Assembly: GCF_029227915.1 (NCBI RefSeq)
Contig: NC_079879.1
Span: forward strand, 14,758,001 to 14,822,000
Length of the DNA stretch: 64,000 bases
Reading direction: 5' to 3'
Origin: Hydractinia symbiolongicarpus
Lineage: Eukaryota > Cnidaria > Hydrozoa > Anthoathecata > Hydractiniidae
Shown here: in pieces, positions 22,256 to 34,273 of the stretch
Numbering within the stretch: the first letter of the stretch is position 1
Layout: each line of letters starts with the position of its first letter
Program-made: the position numbers and the translations under genes
The notes under the pieces: model-generated
What the model was told of the DNA's origin: nothing
The model's input: the letters and a program-made list of their open reading frames with translations, nothing else
The model's database searches: none

Positions 22256-25200
22256 CTGTAATATAGCCTTTTGCAGTCTAATAAAGGCCTCACACGTAAA
22301 TCACGTGGTTTCACCTTCCTGCGCAGGTTACCTTTGGACTAATCGTTTCATTCTTAATGCGCTACAACGTCCCAAGTTGTTTTCATTGGCGAAGTTGCCT
22401 TAGAACTCTCTTAACTACGTGCACAGTCCTATAAAGGCTGTAATATGGCCTTTTGCAGTCTAATAAAGGCCTCACACGTAAATCACGTGGTTCCATCTGC
22501 CTGTGCAGGTTACCAGTGGACTAGTTGTTCCAGTCTCAATGCACTACAACGTCTCAAGTCGTTTTCATTATCACTGTTGCCTTACAACACTCCTAACTAC
22601 GTGCAGAGTCCTATAAAGGTTGTAATATGGCCTTTTGCAGTCTAATAAAGGCCTCACACGTAAATCACGTGGTTTCACCTGCCTGCGCAGGTTACCTTTA
22701 GACTAATCGTTCCATTCTTAATGCGCTACAACGTCCCAAGTTGTTTTCATTGGCGAAGTTGCCTTGGAACTCTCTTAACTACGTGCACAGTCCTATAAAG
22801 GCTGTAATATGGCCTTTTGCAGTCTAATAAAGGCCTCACACGTAAATCACGTGGTTTCATCTGCCTGTGCAGGTTACCAGTGGACTAGTCGTTCCAGTCT
22901 CAACGCGCTACAACGTCCCAAGTCGTTTTCAATTGCGCGGTTGCTTTACAACACTCTTAACTACGTGCATAATCCTATAAAGGCTGTAATATGGCCTTCT
23001 GCAGTCTAATACATGCCTCACACGTAAATCACGTGGTTCCATTAGCCTGTGCAAGTTACCATTGGCCTAATCCTTCGAGTCTTAATGTGCTACAACGTCC
23101 CAGGTCGTTTTCATTAGCGCCGTTGCCTTACAAAACTTTTAACTACATGCACAGTCCTATAAAGGCTGTAATATGGCCTTTTGCAGTCTAATAAAGGCCT
23201 CACACGTAAATCACGTGGTTCTATTTGCCTGTGCAGGTTACCATTGGACTATTCCTTCCAGTCTCAATGCGCTACAACGTCCCAAGTCGTTTTTCTTAGC
23301 GCCGTTCCCTTACAACACTCTTAACTACGTGCATAATCCTATAAAGGCTGTAATATGGCCTTTGCAGTCTAATAAAGGCTTCACACGTAAATCACGTGAT
23401 TTCACCTGCCTGCGCAGGTTACCTTTGAAGTAATCGTTTCAGTCTCAATGTGCTACAACGTCCCAAGTCGTTTTCATTAGCGCCGTTGCCTTACAACACT
23501 CTTAACTACGTGCATAATCCTATAAAGGCTGTAATATGGCCTTTTGCAGTCTAATAAAGGCCTCACACGTAAATCACGTGGTTTCACCTGCCTGCGCAGG
23601 TTACCTTTGGAATAATCGTTCCATTCTTAATGCGCTACAACGTCCCAAGATGTTTTCATTGGCGAAGTTGCCTTAGAACACTCTTAACTACGTGCACAGT
23701 CCTATAAAGGCTGTAATATGGCCTTTTGCAGTCTAATAATTGCCTCACACGTAAATCACGTGGTTCCATTTGCCTGCGCAAGTTACCATTGGCCTAGTCC
23801 TTCCAGTCTCAATGTGCTACAATGTCCCAAGTCGTTTTCATTAGTGTCGTTGCCTTACAACACTCTTAACTACGTGCACAGTCCTATAAAGGCTGTAATA
23901 TCGCCTTTTGCAGTCTAATAAAGACCTCACACGCAAATCACGTGGTTTCACCTGTCTGCGCAGCTTACCATTGGCCTAGTCCTTCCAGTCTCAATGAGCT
24001 ACAACGTCCCAAGTCGTTTTCATTAGTGTCGTTGCCTTACAACACTCTTAACTACGTGCACAGTCCTATAAAGGCTGTAATATCGCCTTTTGCAGTCTAA
24101 TAAAAGCTTCACACGTAAATCACGTGAATTCACCTGCCTGCGCAGGTTACCTTTGGACTAATCGTTCCAGTCTCAATGTGCTACAACGTCCCAAGATGTT
24201 TTCATTGGCGAAGTTGCCTTATAACACTCTTAACTACGTGCACAGTCCTATAAAGGCTGTAATATCGCCTTTTGAAGTCTAATACATGCCTTACACGTAA
24301 ATCACGTGGTTCCATTAGCCTGTGCAAGTTACCATTGGCCTAATCCTTCAAGTCTTAATGTGCTAAAACGTCCCAGGTCGTTTTCATTAGCGCCGTTGCC
24401 TTACAACACTTTTAACTACATGCACAGTCCTATAAAGGCTGTAATATGGCCTTTTGCAGTCTAATAAAGACCTCACACGTAAATCACGTGGTTCCATCTG
24501 CCTGTGCAGGTTACCAGTGGATTAGTTGTTCAAGTCTCAATGCGCTACAACGTCCCAAGACGTTTTCATTTGCGCCGTTGCTTCACAACACTGTGAACTA
24601 CGGGCACTGTCCTATAAAGGCTGTAATATGGCCTTTTGCAGTCTAATAAAGGCCTCACACGTAAATCACGTGGTTCCATTTGCCTGTGCAGGTTACCATT
24701 GGACTATTCCTTCCAGTCTCAATGCGCTACAACGTCCCAAGTCGTTTTCCTTAGCGCCGTTGCCTTACAACACTCTTAACTACGTGCACAGTCCAATAAA
24801 GGTTGTAATATAGACTTTTTCAGTCTAATAAAGGCCTCCCACGTAAATCACGTGGTTCCATTTGCCTGTGCAGGTTACCGTTGGACAAATCGTTCCAGTC
24901 TCAACGCGCTACAACGTCTCAGGTCGTTTTCATTAGCGCCGTTGCCTTACAACACTTTTAACTACATGCACAGTCCTATAAAGGCTGTAATATGGCCTTT
25001 TGCAGTCTAATAAAGGCCTCACACGTAAATCACGTGGTTCCATTTGCCTGTGCAGGTTACCATTGGACTTTTCCTTCCAGTCTCAATGCGCTACAACGTC
25101 CCAAGTCTTTTTCCTTAGCGCCGTTCCCTTACAACACTCTTAACTACGTGCATAATCCTATAAAGGCTGTAATACGGCCTTTTGCAGTCTAATAAAGGCC

Positions 25201-26265
25201 TCACACTTAAATCACGTGGTTTCACCTGCCTGCGCAGGTTACCTTTGGAATAATCGTTCCATTCTTAATGCGCTACAACGTCCCAAGATGTTTTCATTGG
25301 CGAAGTTGCCTTAGAACACTCTTAACTACGTGCACAGTCCTATAAAGGCTGTTATATCGCCTTTTGCAGTCTAATAAAGACCTCACACGCAAATCACGTG
25401 GTTTCACCTGTCTGCGCAGCTTACCATTGGCCTAGTCCTTCCAGTCTCAATGCGCTACAACGTCCCAAGTCGTTTTCATTAGTGTCGTTGCCTTACAACA
25501 CTCTTAACTACGTGCACAGTCCTATAAAGGCTGTAATATCGCCTTTTGCAGTCTAATAAAAGCTTCACACGTCAATCACGTGAATTCACCTGCCTGCGCA
25601 GGTTACCTTTGGACTAATCGTTCCAGTCTCAATGTGCTACAACGTCCCAAGATGTTTTCATTGGCGAAGTTGCCTTATAACACTCTTAACTACGTGCACA
25701 GTCCTATAAAGGCTGTAATATCGCCTTTTGAAGTCTAATACATGCCTTACACGTAAATCACGTGGTTCCATTAGCCTGTGCAAGTTACCATTGGCCTAAT
25801 CCTTCAAGTCTTAATGTGCTAAAACGTCCCAGGTCGTTTTCATTAGCGCCGTTGCCTTACAACACTTTTAACTACATGCACAGTCCTATAAAGGCTGTAA
25901 TATGGCCTTTTGCAGTCTAATAAAGGCCTCACACGTAAATCACGTGGTTCCATCTGCCTGTGCAGGTTACCAGTGGACTAGTTGTTCCAGTCTCAATGCG
26001 CTACAACGTCCTAAGACGTTTTCATTTGCGCCGTTGCTTCACAACACTCTGAACTACGTGCACTGTCCTATAAAGGCTGTAATATGGCCTTTTGCAGTCT
26101 AATAAAGGCCTCACACGTAAATCACGTGGTTCCATTTGCCTGTGCGGGTTACCATTGGACTATACCTTCCAGTCTCAATGCGCTACAACGTCCCAAGTCG
26201 TTTTCCTTAGCGCCGTTGCCTTACAACACTCTTAACTACGTGCACAGTCCAATAAAGGTTGTAAT

Positions 26266-26811
26266 ATAGACTTTTTCAGTCTAATAAAGGCCTCCCACGT
26301 AAATCACGTGGTTCCATTTGCCTGTGCAGGTTACCGTTGGACAAATCGTTCCAGTCTCAACGCGCTATAACGTCTCAGGTCGTTTTCATTAGCGCCGTTG
26401 CCTTACAACACTTTTAACTACATGCACAGTCCTATAAAGGCTGTAATATGGCCTTTTGCAGTCTAATAAAGACCTCACACGTAAATCACGTGGTTCCATC
26501 TGCCTGTGCAGGTTACCAGTGGACTAGTTGTTCCAGTCTCAATGCGCTACAACGTCCCAAGACGTTTTCATTTGCGCCGTTGCTTCACAACACTCTGAAC
26601 TACGGGCACTGTCCTATAAAGGCTGTAATATGGCCTTTTGCAGTCTAATAAAGGCCTCACACGTAAATCACGTGGTTCCATTTGCCTGTGCAGGTTACCA
26701 TTGGACTATTCCTTCCAGTCTCAATGCGCTACAACGTCCCAAGTCGTTTTCCTTAGCGCCGTTGCCTTACAACACTCTTAACTACGTGCACAGTCCAATA
26801 AAGGTTGTAAT
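26266..26811 (+). repeat. 3-mer (a h i), copy 1 (546 bp)
   Basis: First of two adjacent 546 bp units of three monomers. Both share the diagnostic CGCGCTATAACG in monomer a, CTCAATAAAGACC-like spelling at the h opening and the ACGGGCAC variant in h. Confidence 0.8.
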
Positions 26812-27357
26812 ATAGACTTTTTCAGTCTAATAAAGGCCTCCCACGTAAATCACGTGGTTCCATTTGCCTGTGCAGGTTACCGTTGGACAAATCGTTCCAG
26901 TCTCAACGCGCTATAACGTCTCAGGTCGTTTTCATTAGCGCCGTTGCCTTACAACACTTTTAACTACATGCACAGTCCTATAAAGGCTGTAATATGGCCT
27001 TTTGCAGTCTAATAAAGACCTCACACGTAAATCACGTGGTTCCATCTGCCTGTGCAGGTTACCAGTGGACTAGTTGTTCCAGTCTCAATGCGCTACAACG
27101 TCCCAAGACGTTTTCATTTGCGCCGTTGCTTCACAACACTCTGAACTACGGGCACTGTCCTATAAAGGCTGTAATATGGCCTTTTGCAGTCTAATAAAGG
27201 CCTCACACGTAAATCACGTGGTTCCGTTTGCCTGTGCAGGTTACCATTGGACTATTCCTTCCAGTCTCAATGCGCTACAACGTCCCAAGTCGTTTTCCTT
27301 AGCGCCGTTGCCTTACAACACTCTTAACTACGTGCACAGTCCAATAAAGGTTGTAAT
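26812..27357 (+). repeat. 3-mer (a h i), copy 2 (546 bp)
   Basis: Nearly identical tandem copy of 26266-26811, differing for example at CCGTTTGCC against CCATTTGCC near 27225. The next a monomer at 27358 has CTACAACG instead, which ends the repeat. Confidence 0.8.
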
Positions 27358-28813
27358 ATAGACTTTTTCAGTCTAATAAAGGCCTCCCACGTAAATCACG
27401 TGGTTCCATTTGCCTGTGCAGGTTACCGTTGGACAAATCGTTCCAGTCTCAACGCGCTACAACGTCTCAGGTCGTTTTCATTAGCGCCGTTGCCTTACAA
27501 CACTTTTAACTACATGCACAGTCCTATAAAGGCTGTAATATGGCCTTTTGCAGTCTAATAAAGGCCTCACACGTAAATCACGTGGTTCCATTTGCCTGTG
27601 CAGGTTACCATTGGACTTTTCCTTCCAGTCTCAATGCGCTACAACGTCCCAAGTCGTTTTCCTTAGCGCCGTTCCCTTACAACACTCTTAACTACGTGCA
27701 TAATCCTATAAAGGCTGTAATATGGCCTTTTGCAGTCTAATAAAGGCCTCACACTTAAATCACGTGGTTTCACCTGCCTGCGCAGGTTACCTTTGGAATA
27801 ATCGTTCCATTCTTAATGCGCTACAACGTCCCAAGATGTTTTCATTGGCGAAGTTGCCTTAGAACACTCTTAACTACGTGCACAGTCCTATAAAGGCTGT
27901 AAAATGGCCTTTTGCAGTCTAATAATTGCCTCACACGTAAATCACGTGGTTCCATTTGCCTGCGCAAGTTAACATTGGCCTAGTCCTTCCAATCTCAATG
28001 TGCTACAATGTCCCAAGTCGTTTTCATTAGTGTCGTTGCCTTACAACACTCTTAACTACGTGCACAGTCCTATAAAGGCTGTAATATCGCCTTTTGCAGT
28101 CTAATAAAAGCTTCACACGTAAATCACGTGAATTCACCTGCCTGCGCAGGTTACCTTTGGACTAATCGTTCCAGTCTCAATGTGCTACAACGTCCCAAGA
28201 TGTTTTCATTGGCGAAGTTGCCTTATAACACTCTTAACTACGTGCACAGTCCTATAAAGGCTGTAATATCGTCTTTTGAAGTCTAATACATGCCTTACAC
28301 GTAAATCACGTGGTTCCATTAGCCTGTGCAAGTTACCATTGGCCTAATCCTTCAAGTCTTAATGTGCTAAAACGTCCCAGGTCGTTTTCATTAGCGCCGT
28401 TGCCTTACAACACTTTTAACTACATGCACAGTCCTATAAAGGCTGTAATATGGCCTTTTGCAGTCTAATAAAGGCCTCACACGTAAATCACGTGGTTCCA
28501 TCTGCCTGTGCAGGTTACCAGTGGACTAGTTGTTCCAGTCTCAATGCGCTACAACGTCCCAAGACGTTTTCATTTGCGCCGTTGCTTCACAACACTCTGA
28601 ACTACGTGCACTGTCCTATAAAGGCTGTAATATGGCCTTTTGCAGTATAATAAAGGCCTCACACGTAAATCACGTGGTTCCATTTGCCTGTGCAGGTTAC
28701 CATTGGACTATTCCTTCCAGTCTCAATGCGCTACAACGTCCCAAGTCGTTTTCCTTAGCGCCGTTGCCTTACAACACTCTTAACTACGTGCACAGTCCAA
28801 TAAAGGTTGTAAT

Positions 28814-31361
28814 ATAGACTTTTTCAGTCTAATAAAGGCCTCCCACGTAAATCACGTGGTTCCATTTGCCTGTGCAGGTTACCGTTGGACAAATCGTTCC
28901 AGTCTCAACGCGCTACAACGTCTCAGGTCGTTTTCATTAGCGCCGTTGCCTTACAACACTTTTAACTACATGCACAGTCCTATAAAGGCTGTAATATGGC
29001 CTTTTGCAGTCTAATAAAGGCCTCACACGTAAATCACGTGGTTCCATTTGCCTGTGCAGGTTACCATTGGACTTTTCCTTCCAGTCTCAATGCGCTACAA
29101 CGTCCAAAGTCGTTTTCCTTAGCGCCGTTCCCTTACAACACTCTTAACTACGTGCATAATCCTATAAAGGCTGTAATATGGCCTTTTACAGTCTAATAAA
29201 GGCCTCACACGCAAATCCCGTGGTTTCACCTGCCTGCGCAGGTTACCTTTGGAATAATCGTTCCATTCTTAATGCGCTACAACGTCCCAAGATGTTTTCA
29301 TTGGCGAAGTTGCCTTAGAACACTCTTAACTACGTGCACAGTCCTATAAAGGCTGTAATATCGCCTTTTGCAGTCTAATAAAGACCTCACACGCAAATCA
29401 CGTGGTTTCACCTGTCTGCGCAGCTTACCATTGGCCTAGCCCTTCCAGTCTCAATGCGCTACAACGTCCCAAGTCGTTTTCATTAGTGTCGTTGCCTTAC
29501 AACACTCCTAACTACGTGCACAGTCCTATAAAGGCTGTAATATCGCCTTTCGCAGTCTAATAAAAGCTTCACACGTAAATCACGTGAATTCACCTGCCTG
29601 CGCAGGTTACCTTTGGACTAATCGTTCCAGTCTCAATGCGCTACAACGTCCCAAGATGTTTTCATTGGCGAAGTTGCCTTACAACACTCTTAACTACGTG
29701 CACAGTCCTATAAAGGCTGTAATATCGCCTTTTGCAGTCTAATAAAGGCCTCACACTTAAATCACGTGGTTCCATTTGCCTGTGCAGGTTACCATTGGAC
29801 TATTCCTTCCAGTCTCAATACGCTACAACGTCCCAAGTCTTTTTCATTAGTGTCGTTGCCTTACAACACTCTTAACTACGTGCACAGTCCTATAAAGGCT
29901 GTAATATCGCCTTTTGCAGTCTAATAAAGACCTCACACGCAAATCACGTGGTTTCACCTGTCTGCGCAGCTTACCATTGGCCTAGTCCTTCCAGTCTCAA
30001 TGCGCTACAACGTCCCAAGTCGTTTTCATTAGTGTCGTTGCCTTACAACACTCTTAACTACGTGCACAGTCCTATAAAGGCTGTAATATCGCCTTTTGCA
30101 GTCTAATAAAGGCCTCACACATAAATCACGTGGTTCCATTTGCCTGTGCAGGTTACCATTGTACTATTCCTTCCAGTCTCAATACGCTACAACGTCCCAA
30201 GTCATTTTCATTAGCGCCGTTGCTTTACAACACTCTTAACTACGTGCACTGTCCTATAAAGGCTGTAATGTGGCCTTTTGCAGTCTAATAAAGGCCTCAC
30301 ACGTAAATCACGTGGTTTCACCGGTCTGCGCAGGTTACCATTGGCCTAGTCCTTCCAGTCTCAATGTGCTACAACGTCCCAAGTCGTTTTCATTAGCGCC
30401 GTTGCCTTACAACACTCTTAACTACGTGCAGAGTCCTATAAAGGCTGTAATATGGCCTTTTGCAGTCTAATAAAGGCCTCACACGTAAATCACGTGGTTT
30501 CACCTGCCTGCGCAGGTTACCTTTGGACTAATCGTTCCATTCTTAATGCGCTACAACGTCCCAAGTTGTTTTCATTGGCGAAGTTGCCTTAGAACTCTCT
30601 TAACTACGTGCACAGTCCTATAAAGGCTGTAATATGGCCTTTTGTAGTCTAATAAAGGCCTCACACGTAAATCACGTGGTTCCATCTGCCTGTGCATGTT
30701 ACCAGTGGACTAATTGTTCCAGTCTCAATGCGCTACAACGTCCCAAGACGTTTTCATTTGCGCCGTTGCTTCACAACACTCTGAACTACGTGCACTGTCC
30801 TATAAAGGCTGTAATATGGCCTTTTGCAGTCTAATAAAGGCCTCACACGTAAATCACGTGGTTTCATCTGCCTGTGCAGATTACCAGTGGACTAGTTGTT
30901 CTAGTCTCAATGCGCTACAACGTCCCAAGTCGTTTTCATTTGCGCCGTTGCTTTACAACACTCTGAACTACGTGCACTGTCCTATAAAGGCTGTAATATG
31001 GCCTTTTGCAGTCTAATAAAGGCCTCACACTTAAAACACGTGGTTCCATTTGCCTGTGCAGGTTACCTTTGGACTAATCATTCCATTCTTAATGCGCTAC
31101 AACGTCCCAAGTTGTTTTCATTGGCGAAGTTGCCTTGGAACTCTCATAACTACGTGCACAGTCCTATAAAGGTTGTAATATAGACTTTTTCAGTCTAATA
31201 AAGGCCTCCCACGTAAATCACGTGGTTCCATTTGCCTGTGCAGGTTACCATTGGACTAATCGTTCCAGTCTCAACACGCTACAACGTCCTAAGTTGTTTT
31301 CATTGATGAAGTTGCTTTAGAACACTCTTAACTACGTGCACAGTCCAATAAAGGTTGTAAT
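28814..31361 (+). repeat. 15-mer unit, second copy, one monomer short (2548 bp)
   Basis: 14 monomers in the order of 8615-11344, but the d-type (AATAATTGCC) monomer expected after 29178 is missing; c goes straight to e at 29360. It ends in a hybrid monomer (31180) whose tail reads CCAATAAAGGTTG, leading straight into another type a unit at 31362. Confidence 0.75.
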
Positions 31362-34091
31362 ATAGACTTTTTCAGTCTAATAAAGGCCTCCCACGTAAAT
31401 CACGTGGTTCCATTTGCCTGTGCAGGTTACCGTTGGACAAATCGTTCCAGTCTCAACGCGCTACAACGTCTCAGGTCGTTTTCATTAGCGCCGTTGCCTT
31501 ACAACACTTTTAACTACATGCACAGTCCTATAAAGGCTGTAATATGGCCTTTTGCAGTCTAATAAAGGCCTCACACGTAAATCACGTGGTTCCATTTGCC
31601 TGTGCAGGTTACCATTGGACTTTTCCTTCCAGTCTCAATGCGCTACAACGTCCAAAGTCGTTTTCCTTAGTGCCGTTCCCTTACAACACTCTTAACTACG
31701 TGCATAATCCTATAAAGGCTGTAATATGGCCTTTTACAGTCTAATAAAGGCCTCACACGCAAATCCCGTGGTTTCACCTGCCTGCGCAGGTTACCTTTGG
31801 AATAATCGTTCCATTCTTAATGCGCTACAACGTCCCAAGATGTTTTCATTGGCGAAGTTGCCTTAGAACACTCTTAACTACGTGCACAGTCCTATAAAGG
31901 CTGTAATATGGCCTTTTGCAGTCTAATAATTGCCTCACACGTAAATCACGTGGTTCCATTTGCCTGCGCAAGTTACCATTGGCCTAGTCCTTCCAGTCTC
32001 AATGCGCTACAACGTCCCAAGTCTTTTTCATTAGTGTCGTTGCCTTACAACACTCTTAACTACGTGCACAGTCCTATAAAGGCTGTAATATCGCCTTTTG
32101 CAGTCTAATAAAGACCTCACACGCAAATCACGTGGTTTCACCTGTCTGCGCAGCTTACCATTGGCCTAGCCCTTCCAGTCTCAATGCGCTACAACGTCCC
32201 AAGTCGTTTTCATTAGTGTCGTTGCCTTACAACACTCCTAACTACGTGCACAGTCCTATAAAGGCTGTGATATCGCCTTTCGCAGTCTAATAAAAGCTTC
32301 ACACGTAAATCACGTGAATTCACCTGCCTGCGCAGGTTACCTTTGGACTAATCGTTCCAGTCTCAATGCGCTACAACGTCCCAAGATGTTTTCATTGGCG
32401 AAGTTGCCTTACAACACTCTTAACTACGTGCACAGTCCTATAAAGGCTGTAATATCGCCTTTTGCAGTCTAATAAAGGCCTCACACATAAATCACGTGGT
32501 TCCATTTGCCTGTGCAGGTTACCATTGGACTATTCCTTCCAGTCTCAATACGCTACAACGTCCCAAGTCTTTTTCATTAGTGTCGTTGCCTTACAACACT
32601 CTTAACTACGTGCACAGTCCTATAAAGGCTGTAATATCGCCTTTTGCAGTCTAATAAAGACCTCACACGCAAATCACGTGGTTTCACCTGTCTGCGCAGC
32701 TTACCATTGGCCTAGTCCTTCCAGTCTCAATGCGCTACAACGTCCCAAGTCGTTCTCATTAGTGTCGTTGCCTTACAACACTCTTAACTACGTGCACAGT
32801 CCTATAAAGGCTGTAATATCGCCTTTTGCAGTCTAATAAAGGCCTCACACATAAATCACGTGGTTCCATTTGCCTGTGCAGGTTACCATTGGACTATTCC
32901 TTCCAGTCTCAATACGCTACAACGTCCCAAGTCATTTTCATTAGCGCCGTTGCTTTACAACACTCTTAACTACGTGCACTGTCCTATAAAGGCTGTAATG
33001 TGGCCTTTTGCAGTCTAATAAAGGCCTCACACGTAAATCACGTGGTTTCACCGGTCTGCGCAGGTTACCATTGGCCTAGTCCTTCCAGTCTCAATGTGCT
33101 ACAACGTCCCAAGTCGTTTTCATTAGCGCCGTTGCCTTACAACACTCTTAACTACGTGCAGAGTCCTATAAAGGCTGTAATATGGCCTTTTGCAGTCTAA
33201 TAAAGGCCTCACACGTAAATCACGTGGTTTCACCTGCCTGCGCAGGTTACCTTTGGACTAATCGTTCCATTCTTAATGCGCTACAACGTCCCAAGTTGTT
33301 TTCATTGGCGAAGTTGCCTTAGAACTCTCTTAACTACGTGCACAGTCCTATAAAGGCTGTAATATGGCCTTTTGTAGTCTAATAAAGGCCTCACACGTAA
33401 ATCACGTGGTTCCATCTGCCTGTGCATGTTACCAGTGGACTAATTGTTCCAGTCTCAATGCGCTACAACGTCCCAAGACGTTTTCATTTGCGCCGTTGCT
33501 TCACAACACTCTGAACTACGTGCACTGTCCTATAAAGGCTGTAATATGGCCTTTTGCAGTCTAATAAAGGCCTCACACGTAAATCACGTGGTTTCATCTG
33601 CCTGTGCAGATTACCAGTGGACTAGTTGTTCCAGTCTCAATGCGCTACAACGTCCCAAGTCGTTTTCATTTGCGCCGTTGCTTTACAACACTCTGAACTA
33701 CGTGCACTGTCCTATAAAGGCTGTAATATGGCCTTTTGCAGTCTAATAAAGGCCTCACACTTAAAACACGTGGTTCCATTTGCCTGTGCAGGTTACCTTT
33801 GGACTAATCATTCCATTCTTAATGCGCTACAACGTCCCAAGTTGTTTTCATTGGCGAAGTTGCCTTGGAACTCTCATAACTACGTGCACAGTCCTATAAA
33901 GGTTGTAATATAGACTTTTTCAGTCTAATAAAGGCCTCCCACGTAAATCACGTGGTTCCATTTGCCTGTGCAGGTTACCATTGGACTAATCGTTCCAGTC
34001 TCAACACGCTACAACGTCCTAAGTTGTTTTCATTGATGAAGTTGCTTTAGAACACTCTTAACTACGTGCACAGTCCTATAAAGCCTGTAAT
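31362..34091 (+). repeat. 15-mer unit, third copy (2730 bp)
   Basis: Full 15-mer matching 8615-11344 at the constant offset 22,747 and matching 28814-31361 apart from the extra d monomer at 31908. Downstream homology to 11345 continues to about 34310, where the monomer at 34274 switches type. Confidence 0.75.
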
Positions 34092-34273
34092 ATGGCCTTT
34101 TGAAGTCTAATAAAGGCCTCACACGTAAATCACGTGCTTCCATTTGCCTGTGCAGGTTACCATTGGACTATTCATTCCAGTCTCAATGCGCTGCAACGTC
34201 TCAAGTAATTTTCATTAGCGCTGTTGCTTTACAACACTCTTAACTACGTGCATAATCCTATAAAGGCTGTAAT

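Larger units (their letters stand above)
22081..22262 (+). repeat. representative full-length monomer (reference for motif positions)
   Basis: This is a typical 182 bp unit, used here to number the monomer. Landmarks by monomer position are: ATGGCC at 1-6, AATAAA at 18-23, AGGCCT at 23-28, ACGT cores at 32-35, 41-44, 105-108 and 155-158, CACGTG at 40-45, CCTGTGCAGG at 56-65, CAGTC at 12 and 87 (the third CAGTC, at 162, reads CTGTC in this copy), and CCTATAAAGG at 166-175. It has no open frame that closes within one unit. Because 182 is not a multiple of 3, every frame shifts from one monomer to the next. Confidence 0.9.
22081..23535 (+). repeat. transition zone between superunit C and second a-i zone
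   Basis: Eight monomers of mixed type. 22445 and 22809 resemble the ACCAGT types of zone B, 22991 the ATACATGCC type, and 23173 a TTTTTCTTAGC variant also seen at 17076 and 20352. The monomer at 23355 lost one base in its opening T run (CCTTTGCAG). No sequence other than satellite is present at this boundary. Confidence 0.7.
23536..28813 (+). repeat. second a-i zone
   Basis: 29 monomers of the same nine types as 61-9706. My reading is c d e f g h i | a b c e f g h i | a h i | a h i | a b c d f g h i. The run 24446-25192 matches 1699-2445 at offset 22,747. Skips (for example d missing after 25174) differ from those in the left zone, so the two zones share ancestry but have been shuffled independently. 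Confidence 0.75.
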
